Source: Corynebacterium haematomassiliense
Lineage (GTDB): Bacteria; Actinomycetota; Actinomycetes; Mycobacteriales; Mycobacteriaceae
NCBI RefSeq assembly: GCF_013978595.1
Contig: NZ_JACDTZ010000001.1
Location: forward strand, 186,001 to 250,000
Direction of reading: 5' to 3'
Length of the DNA stretch: 64,000 nt
The position numbers and the translations under genes are program-made. Below, one piece after another: positions 29,401-37,913 of the stretch. Numbering within the stretch: the stretch's first letter is position 1; each line of letters opens with the position of its first letter. The notes beneath the pieces were generated by a model that ran no database searches, was not told the DNA's origin, and saw only the letters and a program-made list of their open reading frames with translations.

Positions 29401-30059
29401 CGGCGCTTGGTCAGAAGCGTCAGCCCGCCGTCGAGAGGCAGGCGCGCAAGGGCCGCATCTTCGAGCGCAAGCGTATCGACGTAGGCGTCCGCCTCGCGCG
29501 CGGCTTCAGTGTCGCGGTCGCGGCGGGTGGGGTCGGCCACGGTGCCGTCGAGAAGCGAGCCCGCGATGACGAGCGTGCCGCTGGGGGCGAGCAGGGGCCA
29601 CGCGGCGTCGATGAGCGGGCGCAGCTCCACGGCGGAGACGTCGGCGTAGATGAGCTGGTACGCGCCGGTGGCCAGGCGCCCCATCACATCGAGCGGGCGG
29701 GAGGTGAGGAAACGCACGCGCGACGGCGCAAAGCCCGCGGCGCGGAACGCCTCTTTCGCGCCCGCCTGCAGCGCCGCCTCCGGCTCAATGCAGGTCAGGG
29801 TTGCTTTCTCGCGCAGGCCGGCGAGGATGTGCAGGCCCGCAACACCCGCGGCCGGGGTCACCGCGACCGCGCCCTGGGAGGCCTCGTTGCCCGCCGCCAG
29901 CACGGACAGCAAATCGCCCACGACCTGGCTCGGAACCGGCACGCCGTTTTCCTCGGCGTCCTCGCGGGCGCGGGCGAGCGCTTCGCCCACCTCATCCGGC
30001 AGGTGGTCCCGTCGGGAGTCGATGTAGGTGCTCAGTTGGGTAAACGCAGTCTCACTCAC
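29397..30059 (-). CDS. O-methyltransferase, Rv1220c-like
   Basis: This 220-residue protein is a class I SAM-dependent methyltransferase of the catechol-O-methyltransferase-like type. The SAM-binding region is [18 protein letters not shown] (in place of the usual E-x-G-x-G), followed by TCIEPE and the acidic residue in LIYADVSA. It is encoded back to back with sigE, as in mycobacteria, but no link to stress is shown. I place the start at the GTG at 30059, because a TATGAT hexamer ends exactly 7 bases upstream; an ATG four codons earlier overlaps this hexamer. Confidence 0.83.
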   Translation of the reverse strand: MSETAFTQLSTYIDSRRDHLPDEVGEALARAREDAEENGVPVPSQVVGDLLSVLAAGNEASQGAVAVTPAAGVAGLHILAGLREKATLTCIEPEAALQAGAKEAFRAAGFAPSRVRFLTSRPLDVMGRLATGAYQLIYADVSAVELRPLIDAAWPLLAPSGTLVIAGSLLDGTVADPTRRDRDTEAAREADAYVDTLALEDAALARLPLDGGLTLLTKRR

Positions 30060-30147
30060 ACGCGCAATCATAGCGGGGCGCATGTGTCCAGGGAGCTCAC
30101 AGGAGACGCGCTGGATTCCGAAAGGTCGGTCTGGAACACTGTCCGTT

Positions 30148-30741
30148 ATGACCTCTGAGGAAAGCCAGCTGTCCGGCACTGCCGCGTTCGACGCAGGCGA
30201 GGGGGCAATGCCCACCTGGTCGGAGCTGGTGCAGGAACACGCCGACAGCGTCTCCCGCCTTGCCTACCGCCTCTCCGGCAACCAGCACGACGCGGAGGAC
30301 CTGACGCAGGAGACCTTCATGCGCGTGTTCCGCAGCCTGAAGAACTACCAGCCCGGCACCTTCGAGGGCTGGCTGCACCGCATCACCACCAACCTGTTTT
30401 TGGACATGGTGCGCCGCCGCGCGAAGATCCGCATGGAGGCGCTGCCGGAGGACTACGAGCGCGTGCCCGGCACTGACATGACGCCGGAGGAGGCCTACAA
30501 CGTGGCCAACCTGGACCCGGCGCTGCAGCGCGCGCTGGACGATCTCGCGCCGGATTTCCGCGTCGCCGTCGTGCTCTGTGACGTGATGGGCATGACCTAC
30601 GAGGAAATCGGCGACACCCTTGGGGTGAAGATGGGCACGGTGCGCTCCCGCATCCACCGCGGGCGCGCGCAGTTGCGGGAGTCGCTGGAGAAGCAGGCGC
30701 TTGACGACGCGCACGCGAAGGAACTCATCCGCACCCGCTAA
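30148..30741 (+). CDS. sigE: ECF sigma factor SigE
   Basis: This 197-residue extracytoplasmic-function sigma factor directs RNA polymerase to envelope-stress genes. Region 2 ([33 protein letters not shown]) and region 4 ([25 protein letters not shown]) are complete and closely resemble mycobacterial SigE. The ATG at 30148 is used because the similarity begins soon after it; an in-frame ATG at 30082 would add 22 residues and cannot be excluded. The anti-sigma factor gene starts a few bases downstream, followed by tatB. Confidence 0.93.
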   Translation: MTSEESQLSGTAAFDAGEGAMPTWSELVQEHADSVSRLAYRLSGNQHDAEDLTQETFMRVFRSLKNYQPGTFEGWLHRITTNLFLDMVRRRAKIRMEALPEDYERVPGTDMTPEEAYNVANLDPALQRALDDLAPDFRVAVVLCDVMGMTYEEIGDTLGVKMGTVRSRIHRGRAQLRESLEKQALDDAHAKELIRTR

Positions 30742-30752
30742 CAAGCGACGTG

Positions 30753-31130
30753 ATGTCAATGTCCAAACGCGAATTCAACTCCACCGACCACCTGAACCCG
30801 GAGGCGGTCGCCGCCTTCGTGGACGGCGAGCTGTCAGATGCGGCGTTCCGTCGCGCCGCCCGCCACTTGGAGGATTGCGAGGAGTGCAGCGCCGAGGTCG
30901 ACGCCCAGCGCCGCGCCGCGAACCGGCTTCGCGTGGTGGATAACTCCAGCGTGCACGCCCCGGTGTCGCTGGTGGAGCGCCTGGCGGGCATGTGCGCCGA
31001 GGACCTCGACGGGGTGGGGGAGGCGCCGGGTCCGCGCGGTCGGGGCAGGAAGCTGGCCACTGACCTCGGCACCAACCTCGGCGCGGCGCTGCAGTCGGCT
31101 CTGGGCGCGCTGAAGCGCCGCGGGGAGTAG
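30753..31130 (+). CDS. cseE: Zinc-associated anti-sigma factor (CseE/RseA-like)
   Basis: This 125-residue cytoplasmic protein has the anti-sigma zinc motif H-x3-C-x2-C (HLEDCEEC) preceded by an N-terminal acidic helix (HLNPEAVAAFVDGELS), the usual sigma-contact module. It should hold SigE inactive until redox or surface stress. There is no membrane segment, as in mycobacterial RseA. The start is uncertain: a GTG at 30750 and ATGs at 30753 and 30759 are all possible and none has a strong binding site. Confidence 0.9.
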   Translation: MSMSKREFNSTDHLNPEAVAAFVDGELSDAAFRRAARHLEDCEECSAEVDAQRRAANRLRVVDNSSVHAPVSLVERLAGMCAEDLDGVGEAPGPRGRGRKLATDLGTNLGAALQSALGALKRRGE

Positions 31131-31140
31131 GGTGTTGTAG

Positions 31141-31560
31141 GTGTTTTCCAACATCGGCTGGGGCGAGATTTTCTTCATCCTGATCATCGGGCTCATCGTG
31201 ATCGGGCCCGAACGCCTGCCGTCTGTCGTGGAGGATGTGCGCGCGGCGATCTACGCCGCGAAGAAGGCGATCAACAACGCCAAGGCCGAGCTCAACGGGG
31301 AGCTGGGCGAATTCGAAGAGTTTAAAAAGCCCATCAACACCGTCTCCCAGTACGCGGCGATGGGCCCGCGCCGCGCGATGGCGAAGGTGCTGTTCGAAGA
31401 CGAGGCAGGCACGGCGCAATCAGAGCCGGAACCCACCCGCTCCGGACCGCGTTCAGCGCAGTCGCAGCAGAGCCAGCCTGCGCCGCAGGAGCGGCCGGGG
31501 CGGGATCAGGCGGAGCGGCCGTCGAAAGGCAGGAGCTTCTCCTGGGAGGACATCACTTAA
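31141..31560 (+). CDS. tatB: Twin-arginine translocase subunit TatB
   Basis: This 139-residue protein has one N-terminal membrane segment (GEIFFILIIGLIVIGPERLP, the characteristic hinge with Gly-Pro), an amphipathic helix (VVEDVRAAIYAAKKAINNA) and a long hydrophilic tail, as in TatB. It forms the substrate-recognition complex with TatC. It follows the anti-sigma factor by 10 bases; the htrA gene that lies between these two in mycobacteria is absent. Its 3' end overlaps mrp, which runs in the opposite direction, by 8 bases. Confidence 0.92.
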   Translation: MFSNIGWGEIFFILIIGLIVIGPERLPSVVEDVRAAIYAAKKAINNAKAELNGELGEFEEFKKPINTVSQYAAMGPRRAMAKVLFEDEAGTAQSEPEPTRSGPRSAQSQQSQPAPQERPGRDQAERPSKGRSFSWEDIT

Positions 31561-32689
31561 CTTGCGGGTTGAGGCTCTTGCCGGCGAGCGACTCGCGGCG
31601 CACCTTCAGCTGATCCGCCACCGCCTGGATGGCCTTCGCGGCGGGGGAGTCCGGCTCGGAGATGGTGACGGGGGTGCCGGTGTCGCCGTGCTCGCGCAGC
31701 TTCGGGTCCAGGGGGATGGAGCCGAGCAGCTTCACGTCGGAGTCCGTGAGCTGGGTCAGGCGCTCGGCGACCTGCTCGCCGCCGCCCTCGCCGAAGATAT
31801 TCATGACGGTGCCGTCGGGCATGGTCATGCCGGCCATGTTCTCGATGACGCCGGCGATCTTCTGGTCCGTCTGCTGCGCGATCGTGCCTGCGCGCTCGGC
31901 CACCTCGGCGGCCGCGGCCTGCGGGGTGGTCACGATGAGCAGCTCCGCGTTAGGCACGAGCTGTGCGACGGTGATGGCCACGTCGCCGGTGCCGGGCGGC
32001 AGGTCCATGAACAGCACATCTAGGTCGCCCCAGTACACGTCGGCGAGGAACTGCTGGATCGCGCGGGTGAGCATGGGCCCGCGCCACACGATCGGCGCGT
32101 TGCCTTCGACGAACTGGCCCACGGAGATGTGGCGCACGCCGTGGGCGATCGGCGGCATGATCATCTCGTCGACAACCGTGGGGCCCTTCTCCGCCGAGCC
32201 CATCAGGCCGGGCACGGAGTGGCCGTAGATGTCCGCGTCCACCACGCCCACGCTCAGGCCCTGCGCGGCCAGCGCGGTGGCCAGGTTCACGGTCATGGAG
32301 GATTTGCCCACGCCGCCCTTGCCGGAGGCGACGGCGAAGATGCGGGTGCGCGTGTCCGGGTCGGCGAAGGGGATCGCGGGCCCGGTCTGCTCGCCGCGCA
32401 GCTTCAGCGCCAGTGCCCGGCGCTGCTCGTCGCTCATGGTGTGCAGGGTGACGGTGACGTCGCCGACGCCGTCGAGTTCCTCCAACACGGCGCGTGTGTT
32501 GTCTTCGATGGTGTCGCGCATCGGGCAGCCGGCGATGGTCAGGTAGATGCCCACGGCCACGTCCGCGCCGTCAATGCGCACGGATTCCACCATGTCCAGC
32601 TCGGTGATGGGCTTGCCAATCTCGGGGTCCTCCACGCGCTCGAGTGCGGCGAGGACGTCCTGCTCTGTGATGTTGTGTTCAGTAGCCAT
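31553..32689 (-). CDS. mrp: Mrp/ApbC iron-sulfur cluster carrier ATPase
   Basis: This 378-residue protein has an N-terminal MIP18/DUF59 domain (DPEIGKPITELDMVESV) and a ParA-type P-loop ATPase domain with GKGGVGKSS, which in homologs holds and transfers Fe-S clusters. I choose the ATG at 32689; it has a CAGGG site and a TATACT -10 hexamer (32700-32705) upstream. It is divergent from the stress-protein gene and convergent with tatB. Confidence 0.93.
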   Translation of the reverse strand: MATEHNITEQDVLAALERVEDPEIGKPITELDMVESVRIDGADVAVGIYLTIAGCPMRDTIEDNTRAVLEELDGVGDVTVTLHTMSDEQRRALALKLRGEQTGPAIPFADPDTRTRIFAVASGKGGVGKSSMTVNLATALAAQGLSVGVVDADIYGHSVPGLMGSAEKGPTVVDEMIMPPIAHGVRHISVGQFVEGNAPIVWRGPMLTRAIQQFLADVYWGDLDVLFMDLPPGTGDVAITVAQLVPNAELLIVTTPQAAAAEVAERAGTIAQQTDQKIAGVIENMAGMTMPDGTVMNIFGEGGGEQVAERLTQLTDSDVKLLGSIPLDPKLREHGDTGTPVTISEPDSPAAKAIQAVADQLKVRRESLAGKSLNPQVK

Positions 32690-32741
32690 GTTGCCCTGCA
32701 GTATAACGGTGCCTCGCGGTCGAACGGATACACTGGTGGGC

Positions 32742-33257
32742 ATGACAAATCCCATGAGCAACTCGTCTCGCGTGCCCGCGCGCGAGGTTCCCACGGGCTG
32801 GCCTGTCGGCAGCTTCAAAACGTACGCGGAGGCTCAAGCCGCGGTGGATGCGCTTTCTGACCGGGAGTTCCCGGTGGAGAAGCTGTCCATCGTGGGCGTG
32901 GATCTCATGCAGGTGGAGAAGATCACCGGCCGCCTGACCTGGGGCAAGGTGCTGGGCACCGGCGCGCTTTCCGGCCTGTGGATGGGCCTGTTTTTGGGCC
33001 TGATCCTCTCGGTGTTCACGGAGCCGGGCTCGGGCTGGGTGACGTTTACCACCACGCTGATCCTCGGCGCGATCTTCGGCGTGATTTTCGCGGCGGTGGC
33101 CTACGCGTTCACGGGCGGCAAGCGCGACTTCTCTTCGGCGACGGCGATCGTGGCGGGCCACTACGACGTGCTGTGCGAGCCGGATGCCGCCCCGCAGGCG
33201 CGCGACCTCATCGCGGGCCAATTGCCTATCGACGACACGTCGCAGCCTAATGCGTAG
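32742..33257 (+). CDS. General stress protein 17M-like membrane protein
   Basis: This 171-residue protein has an N-terminal alpha/beta domain (FKTYAEAQAAVDALSDREFPVEKLSIV) of the YflT/general-stress type and two central membrane segments (GALSGLWMGLFLGLILSVF and the following TTTLILGAIFGVIFAAVAYAF). Its place after mrp corresponds to Rv1234. TACACT (32729-32734) lies 7 bases before the ATG at 32742. The stop overlaps the following lipoprotein gene by 8 bases. Confidence 0.82.
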   Translation: MTNPMSNSSRVPAREVPTGWPVGSFKTYAEAQAAVDALSDREFPVEKLSIVGVDLMQVEKITGRLTWGKVLGTGALSGLWMGLFLGLILSVFTEPGSGWVTFTTTLILGAIFGVIFAAVAYAFTGGKRDFSSATAIVAGHYDVLCEPDAAPQARDLIAGQLPIDDTSQPNA

Positions 33258-33963
33258 ACACACCCGCGCCCTGGCGGCACTTTCCGTGTGCGCGATCACG
33301 CTGTCCGGGTGCGCCGCGCTCGGACAGAAGAGCACCAGCAAGGAACCGATCGCGATCGGCATCGACGCCGACGACCCGGAGCAGCGCGTCCTGGGCGAGA
33401 TTTACAGCCGCGTGCTGCAGCAGCTGGGCCGTCCCACTAGCGTCACCGCCGCCGATTTCTCGGCGGGCGACACGCTGCGCGTGCTGAAGGAAACGCCGGT
33501 GGACTTCGTGGTGACCTGCACCGGCCGCCTCGTGGAGGAAACCGACGTGGAGGCCGCCAAACGCCTGAAGAAAGAAGCGAAGGAGGAGCCGGCCGGGTTC
33601 TCGGACGTGGTCTACGACCAAGCCATCGCGGGCCTGCCCAGCACCCTGCGGACCGTGGATCCTTCGCCGGCGCAAAGCTGCGGGCGTTCCGGTGAGCTGC
33701 CGCAGAACATCATCCCGCTGTTCGACAAGTCCGGTTTCGACCGCGGCGAGATCAACCGCTTGAACTTCATCACCCGCGTCATTTCCACCAAGTCGCTGGA
33801 GGAGATGGTCGAGGACATCGAGGGCGGCGCCGACGTCCAGGACACCCTGGCGGCGTGGATGATGGAAAACGCCCACATCAACATCTATAACGACGAGCTG
33901 CCGGAGGCCGACGAGGACGGTGCCGCCGCAGGCGATTCCGCCGACAGCGCCGGCGCGCGCTAA
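33250..33963 (+). CDS. Lipoprotein with substrate-binding-like domain
   Basis: This 237-residue protein has a signal peptide with a clear lipobox LSGC (Cys21). The mature part begins IAIGIDADDPEQRVLGEIYSRVLQQLG, which resembles the start of OpuAC-type glycine betaine/choline-binding proteins, but no transporter genes are nearby. The tail is acidic and Ala-rich. It is co-translated with the preceding stress protein (8-base overlap). I regard the OpuAC relation as weak. Confidence 0.7.
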   Translation: MRRHTRALAALSVCAITLSGCAALGQKSTSKEPIAIGIDADDPEQRVLGEIYSRVLQQLGRPTSVTAADFSAGDTLRVLKETPVDFVVTCTGRLVEETDVEAAKRLKKEAKEEPAGFSDVVYDQAIAGLPSTLRTVDPSPAQSCGRSGELPQNIIPLFDKSGFDRGEINRLNFITRVISTKSLEEMVEDIEGGADVQDTLAAWMMENAHINIYNDELPEADEDGAAAGDSADSAGAR

Positions 33964-33985
33964 ACACGCATACCAGGCACGAGGA

Positions 33986-34013
33986 AGGGCCCCGGGGTCA
34001 ACCCTGGGGCCCT
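33986..34013. terminator. Strong hairpin between convergent operons
   Basis: A 12-pair stem (33986-33997 with 34002-34013, one G-T pair) closes a TCAA tetraloop between the lipoprotein gene and the end of odhA. No T-run follows on either strand; it may act as a bidirectional terminator. Confidence 0.65.
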
Positions 34014-34054
34014 AGCGCTTGTGGGGGAGCGCGGTGACGTGCTCCGTCGTCAAG

Positions 34055-37000
34055 CTACTTTGCAAATGCCTCCTCGAGCAGCTGCTTCTCCTCCTGCTGG
34101 TGCACCTTGGCCACACCGGTTGCGGTGGTGGACTGGGCGCGGCGGGACACGCGGACCATCTCCGGCATGTCCGGGATCAGGGTGCGCAGGTGCTCGTTGT
34201 AGAACGGCCATGCGCCCTGGTTTGCCGGCTCGTCCTGGACCCAGCGGATCTCCTTGGCGTTCGGGTAGTTCTTGAACGCATCCGAGAGGCGGTTGAAGGG
34301 GATCGGGTGGAGCATCTCCACGCGGATGATCGCGATGTCGTCGCGGCCGTCCTTCTCCTTCTTCTTCGCCAGCTCCCAGTAGATCTTGCCGGAGCACAGC
34401 AAGATGGTGGTGACCTTGTCGGTGTCGCCGATCTTCTTGTTGCCGCGCTCGACGAAGTTCGGGTCGTCGATGACGGACTGGAAGCGCTCCACCTCGATGA
34501 AGTCAGCCGGCTGCGAGACAGCCGCCTTGTTGCGCAGCATGGACTTCGGCGTGAAGACGATCAGCGGTCGCTTCATCTCGCCGAGCGCCTGGCGGCGCAG
34601 CAGGTGGAAGTGGTTTGCCGGGGTGGACGGCTGAGCGATGGTCATGGAACCTTCCGCCACGAGCTGCAGGTAGCGTTCGATGCGGGCGGAGGAGTGGTCC
34701 GGGCCCTGGCCCTCGTAGCCGTGCGGCAGCAGCGCAACCAGCGAGGACAGCTCGCCCCACTTGGTCTCGGAGGAGGACAGGTACTCGTCGATGATGGTCT
34801 GCGCGCCGTTGGCGAAGTCGCCGAACTGCGCCTCCCAGGCCACCACGGCTTCCTTGTTGCCCAGGGTGTAGCCGTACTCGAAGCCCATGCCGGCGTACTC
34901 GGTCAGGGCGGAGTTGAACACCTGGAAGTGGCCGCCGTCGCCGTTTTCCTGCGCGTTGTGGTCCAGCGGGTTGTACGGCTCGGCGTTGTCCGGGTTGTAC
35001 AGCACCGCGTGGCGCTGGGTGAAGGTGCCGCGCTGGGAATCCTCGCCGGCGAGGCGGACAAACTTGCCCTGCTCCGCCAGGGAACCGAAGGCGAGCAGCT
35101 CGCCCCAGCCCCAGTCGATGTCGCCGTCGGTAAACGAGCCGCCGCGCTTCTTCAGCACGGACTTCAGGCGCTTGTTCGGCGTGAAGTCCTCCGGCAGGTT
35201 CGCGTACGCGTCGGCGAGGCGCTTGAACTGCTCCTCGGAGATGTTCGTGTCCAGGCCGCGGGTGAGCTCCTGCGACTCGGTGATGCCGGTCTGCTCGCTC
35301 GGCTGGCCCTTCTCCGCCTTGACGTCGGAGAAGACGGAATCCAGCTGGTCGTGGAAGTCCTGTGCTGCCTTCTCAGCGTCTTCCTCGGTAATGTCGCCGC
35401 GGCCGATGAGGTCCTGCGTGTAGCGGGTGCGCACCGACGGGTGGGAGTTGATGCGGTCGTACATGACCGGCTGGGTCACCGTCGGGTCGTCGGCCTCGTT
35501 GTGGCCGCGCAGGCGGTAGCAGATCAGGTCGATGAAGACGTCCTTGCCAAACTCGCGGCGGTACTCGGTGGCCAGCTGGGCAACCCATGCGGCGGCCTCC
35601 GGGTCGTCGCCGTTGACGTGGAACACCGGGCAGTCGAAGCCCTTGGCCAGGTCGGTGGCGTAGTAGGAGGAACGGCCGGAGTCCGGGGTGGTGGTGAAGC
35701 CGATCTGGTTGTTCACCACGATGTGGATGGCGCCGCCGACGGTGTAGCCCGGCAGGCGGGACAGGTTCAGAGTCTCCTGGACGATGCCCAGGCCGGTGAA
35801 GGAAGCGTCGCCGTGCAGCATCAGCGGCACGACCGGGTGGTCCTCGCGGCCCTTGGCAAGCTTGATCTGGTCTTCCTTGGCGCGCGCCATGCCCACCAGG
35901 ACCGGGTCCACGGCCTCAAGGTGGGACGGGTTGGCGGCCAGGGAGACCTTGATCTCGCCGTCACCGAACATCTGGATGTGCTCGCCCTCGAAGCCGAGGT
36001 GGTACTTCACGTCGCCGGAGCCGCCCTGCTGGGCTGCGCGCATGTTGCCTTCGAACTCGTTGAAGATGGTGGCAACCGGCTTGCCCACGATGTTGAACAG
36101 CACGTTCAGGCGGCCGCGGTGCGGCATACCGATGACGACCTCTTCCAGGCCCTGGCCAGCCGCGGTGTCGATGATGGCGTCCATCAGCGGGATCAGGGTC
36201 TCGGCGCCCTCGAGGGAGAAGCGCTTCTGGCCGAGGTACTTGGTCTGCAGGAAGTTCTCGAAGGCCTCTGCGGCGTTGAGCTTCTGCAGGATGTACTTCT
36301 GCTCCGGGCCGGTCGGCTTGGGCATGCCGGCCTCGACACGGTCGCGCAGCCACTCGCGCTCGTCGCGGTCCATGATGTGGGAGTACTCGGTGCCCACCTT
36401 GAGGGTGTAGGCGGCGCGCAGGCGGGACATGACCTCGCGCAGGGTCATCTGCTCCTTGCCGCCGAAGCCGCCGACGTGGAAGACGCGGTCCAGGTCCCAC
36501 AGGGTCAGGCCGTGGGTTTCCATGAGCAGGTCGCGGGAGTCCGGCTTGGGCAGGCCCGGCTGGTGCCAGTGCAGCGGGTTGGTGTCGGCGATGAGGTGGC
36601 CGCGGGAGCGATACGCCTCGATCAGCTGCATGACGCGGGTGTCCTTGTTGATGCCGGTGTTCGGCTCGTCCTGTGCCCAGCGCAGCGGAGCGTAGGGGAT
36701 CTGCAGGGAGCGGAAGATCTCGTCCCAGAACTTGTCGTCGATGATCAGCTGGGAGATGTCGCGCAGGAACTCGCCGGACTCCGCGCCCTGGATGACGCGG
36801 TGGTCGTAGGTGGAGGTCAGGGTGACCAGCTTGCCCACGCCGAGCTCGGCGAGGCGGTCCTCGGAGGCGCCGGCGAACTCCGCCGGGTAGTCCATTGCGC
36901 CGACGCCGACGATGGTGCCCTGGCCCTTGGTCAGGCGCGGGATGGAGTGGCGGGTGCCGATGCCGCCCGGGTTGGTCAGCTGGATGGTCACGCCCGAGAA

Positions 37001-37789
37001 GTCGTCCATGGTGAGCTTGCCGTCGCGGGCGCGGGCGACGATGTCCTCGTACGCCTCGACGAACTCGTTGAAGGACTTGTTCTCGCACTCCTTGATGGCG
37101 GCGACGACCAGGGAGCGGGAGCCGTTCTTGCCTGGCAGGTCGATGGCCAGGCCGAGGTTGATGTGCTCCGGCTGCACCGCGAAGGACTTGTTGCCGTCCT
37201 CCTTGTAGTTCTTGTTCATGTCCGGGTGCAGCTTGGTGGCCAGGACAATGGCGTAGCCCAGGATGTGGGTGAAGGAGACCTTGCCGCCGCGGGTGCGCTT
37301 GAGGTGGTCGTTGATCAGCGCGCGGTTTTCAAACATGAGCTTGACCGGCATGTCGCGCACGGTGGTCGCGGTCGGCACCTCGAGCGACTCGTTCATGTTC
37401 TTGGCAATGGCCTTGAAAGCGCCCTTGAGCTGGAACTCGCCAGGCTCAGCCTCGACCTGGTTGACCTTGTCCAGCGGTGAGGACTTCGCCGGGGCCGCGG
37501 GGCGCTTCGGCTTCGCAGCGACCTTGGCTGCTGCCTCGTCCACCTTGGTCTCGCGGCCGTCCTGGCTCGGTGCGCCGGTGGTGCGGGAGACCTTCGGGTC
37601 AGTCTTCGGAGTGCTTGCGCTCTCGTCGGAAGGGGTGACGTTGGGGGTGCCCTTCGCGGTCTTCGGAGCGCCCTTGTTCTCGAAGAGTTCGCGCCATTCG
37701 GCGTCCACCGAGTTGGGGTCGTCCTTGTACTGCTGGAACATCTCGTCAACCAGCCAGCTGTTCTGGCCGAACGTGTTTTCGCTGCTCAC
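34055..37789 (-). CDS. odhA: 2-oxoglutarate dehydrogenase E1 fused to an E2-like acyltransferase domain (OdhA/Kgd)
   Basis: This 1244-residue protein carries out the first steps of 2-oxoglutarate oxidation in the TCA cycle, in the actinobacterial pyruvate/oxoglutarate dehydrogenase supercomplex. It has a short N-terminal helix, a Pro/Ala-rich linker (residues 40-105), a succinyltransferase-type domain without lipoyl domain (to about residue 350, with TYDHRVIQGAESG), and a TPP-dependent E1 domain (GMPHRGRLNVLFN, HGDASFTGLG, VVNNQIGFTT). OdhI, which inhibits OdhA in C. glutamicum, is not in the window. The start is a GTG at 37789. Confidence 0.96.
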   Translation of the reverse strand: MSSENTFGQNSWLVDEMFQQYKDDPNSVDAEWRELFENKGAPKTAKGTPNVTPSDESASTPKTDPKVSRTTGAPSQDGRETKVDEAAAKVAAKPKRPAAPAKSSPLDKVNQVEAEPGEFQLKGAFKAIAKNMNESLEVPTATTVRDMPVKLMFENRALINDHLKRTRGGKVSFTHILGYAIVLATKLHPDMNKNYKEDGNKSFAVQPEHINLGLAIDLPGKNGSRSLVVAAIKECENKSFNEFVEAYEDIVARARDGKLTMDDFSGVTIQLTNPGGIGTRHSIPRLTKGQGTIVGVGAMDYPAEFAGASEDRLAELGVGKLVTLTSTYDHRVIQGAESGEFLRDISQLIIDDKFWDEIFRSLQIPYAPLRWAQDEPNTGINKDTRVMQLIEAYRSRGHLIADTNPLHWHQPGLPKPDSRDLLMETHGLTLWDLDRVFHVGGFGGKEQMTLREVMSRLRAAYTLKVGTEYSHIMDRDEREWLRDRVEAGMPKPTGPEQKYILQKLNAAEAFENFLQTKYLGQKRFSLEGAETLIPLMDAIIDTAAGQGLEEVVIGMPHRGRLNVLFNIVGKPVATIFNEFEGNMRAAQQGGSGDVKYHLGFEGEHIQMFGDGEIKVSLAANPSHLEAVDPVLVGMARAKEDQIKLAKGREDHPVVPLMLHGDASFTGLGIVQETLNLSRLPGYTVGGAIHIVVNNQIGFTTTPDSGRSSYYATDLAKGFDCPVFHVNGDDPEAAAWVAQLATEYRREFGKDVFIDLICYRLRGHNEADDPTVTQPVMYDRINSHPSVRTRYTQDLIGRGDITEEDAEKAAQDFHDQLDSVFSDVKAEKGQPSEQTGITESQELTRGLDTNISEEQFKRLADAYANLPEDFTPNKRLKSVLKKRGGSFTDGDIDWGWGELLAFGSLAEQGKFVRLAGEDSQRGTFTQRHAVLYNPDNAEPYNPLDHNAQENGDGGHFQVFNSALTEYAGMGFEYGYTLGNKEAVVAWEAQFGDFANGAQTIIDEYLSSSETKWGELSSLVALLPHGYEGQGPDHSSARIERYLQLVAEGSMTIAQPSTPANHFHLLRRQALGEMKRPLIVFTPKSMLRNKAAVSQPADFIEVERFQSVIDDPNFVERGNKKIGDTDKVTTILLCSGKIYWELAKKKEKDGRDDIAIIRVEMLHPIPFNRLSDAFKNYPNAKEIRWVQDEPANQGAWPFYNEHLRTLIPDMPEMVRVSRRAQSTTATGVAKVHQQEEKQLLEEAFAK

Positions 37790-37887
37790 GGCAGGTTCTC
37801 GCCTTCCTTCTGGGTTGTGTTCGCGGAACGTTTCTTTGACTGTAATCGTCGGCGCTGGTAACGCGCTAACTTGGGTTGTTCCTCTCC

Positions 37888-37913
37888 ACGGGGGACCTAC
37901 GTTTCACCCCCGT
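37888..37913 (-). terminator. Possible weak terminator between ABC exporter and odhA
   Basis: A 7-bp GC stem (37888-37894 with 37907-37913) with a 12-base loop overlaps the end of the ABC exporter gene. No T-run follows, so termination would be partial or Rho-assisted. Confidence 0.35.

Noticed and set aside
22692..29479. Further copies of the repeated word in the form GCGTATCGACG (22692, 27605, 29469) and GCTAATCGACG (19755, 55424)
   Set aside because: They differ at one position from the 13 exact copies, and the GCG form fits common Arg-Ile-Asp codons, so I did not count them.
30132..30147. Autoregulatory ECF promoter (GGAAC ... CGTT) before sigE
   Set aside because: The two elements are only 6 bases apart, while SigE promoters need about 16-18.
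34019..37480. Very long open frame (1153 codons) antisense to odhA on the plus strand
   Set aside because: It is a mirror of odhA codon bias in GC-rich DNA; the translation is of low complexity (Val, Leu, Ala, Arg, Gly), has no domain and no promoter or binding site.
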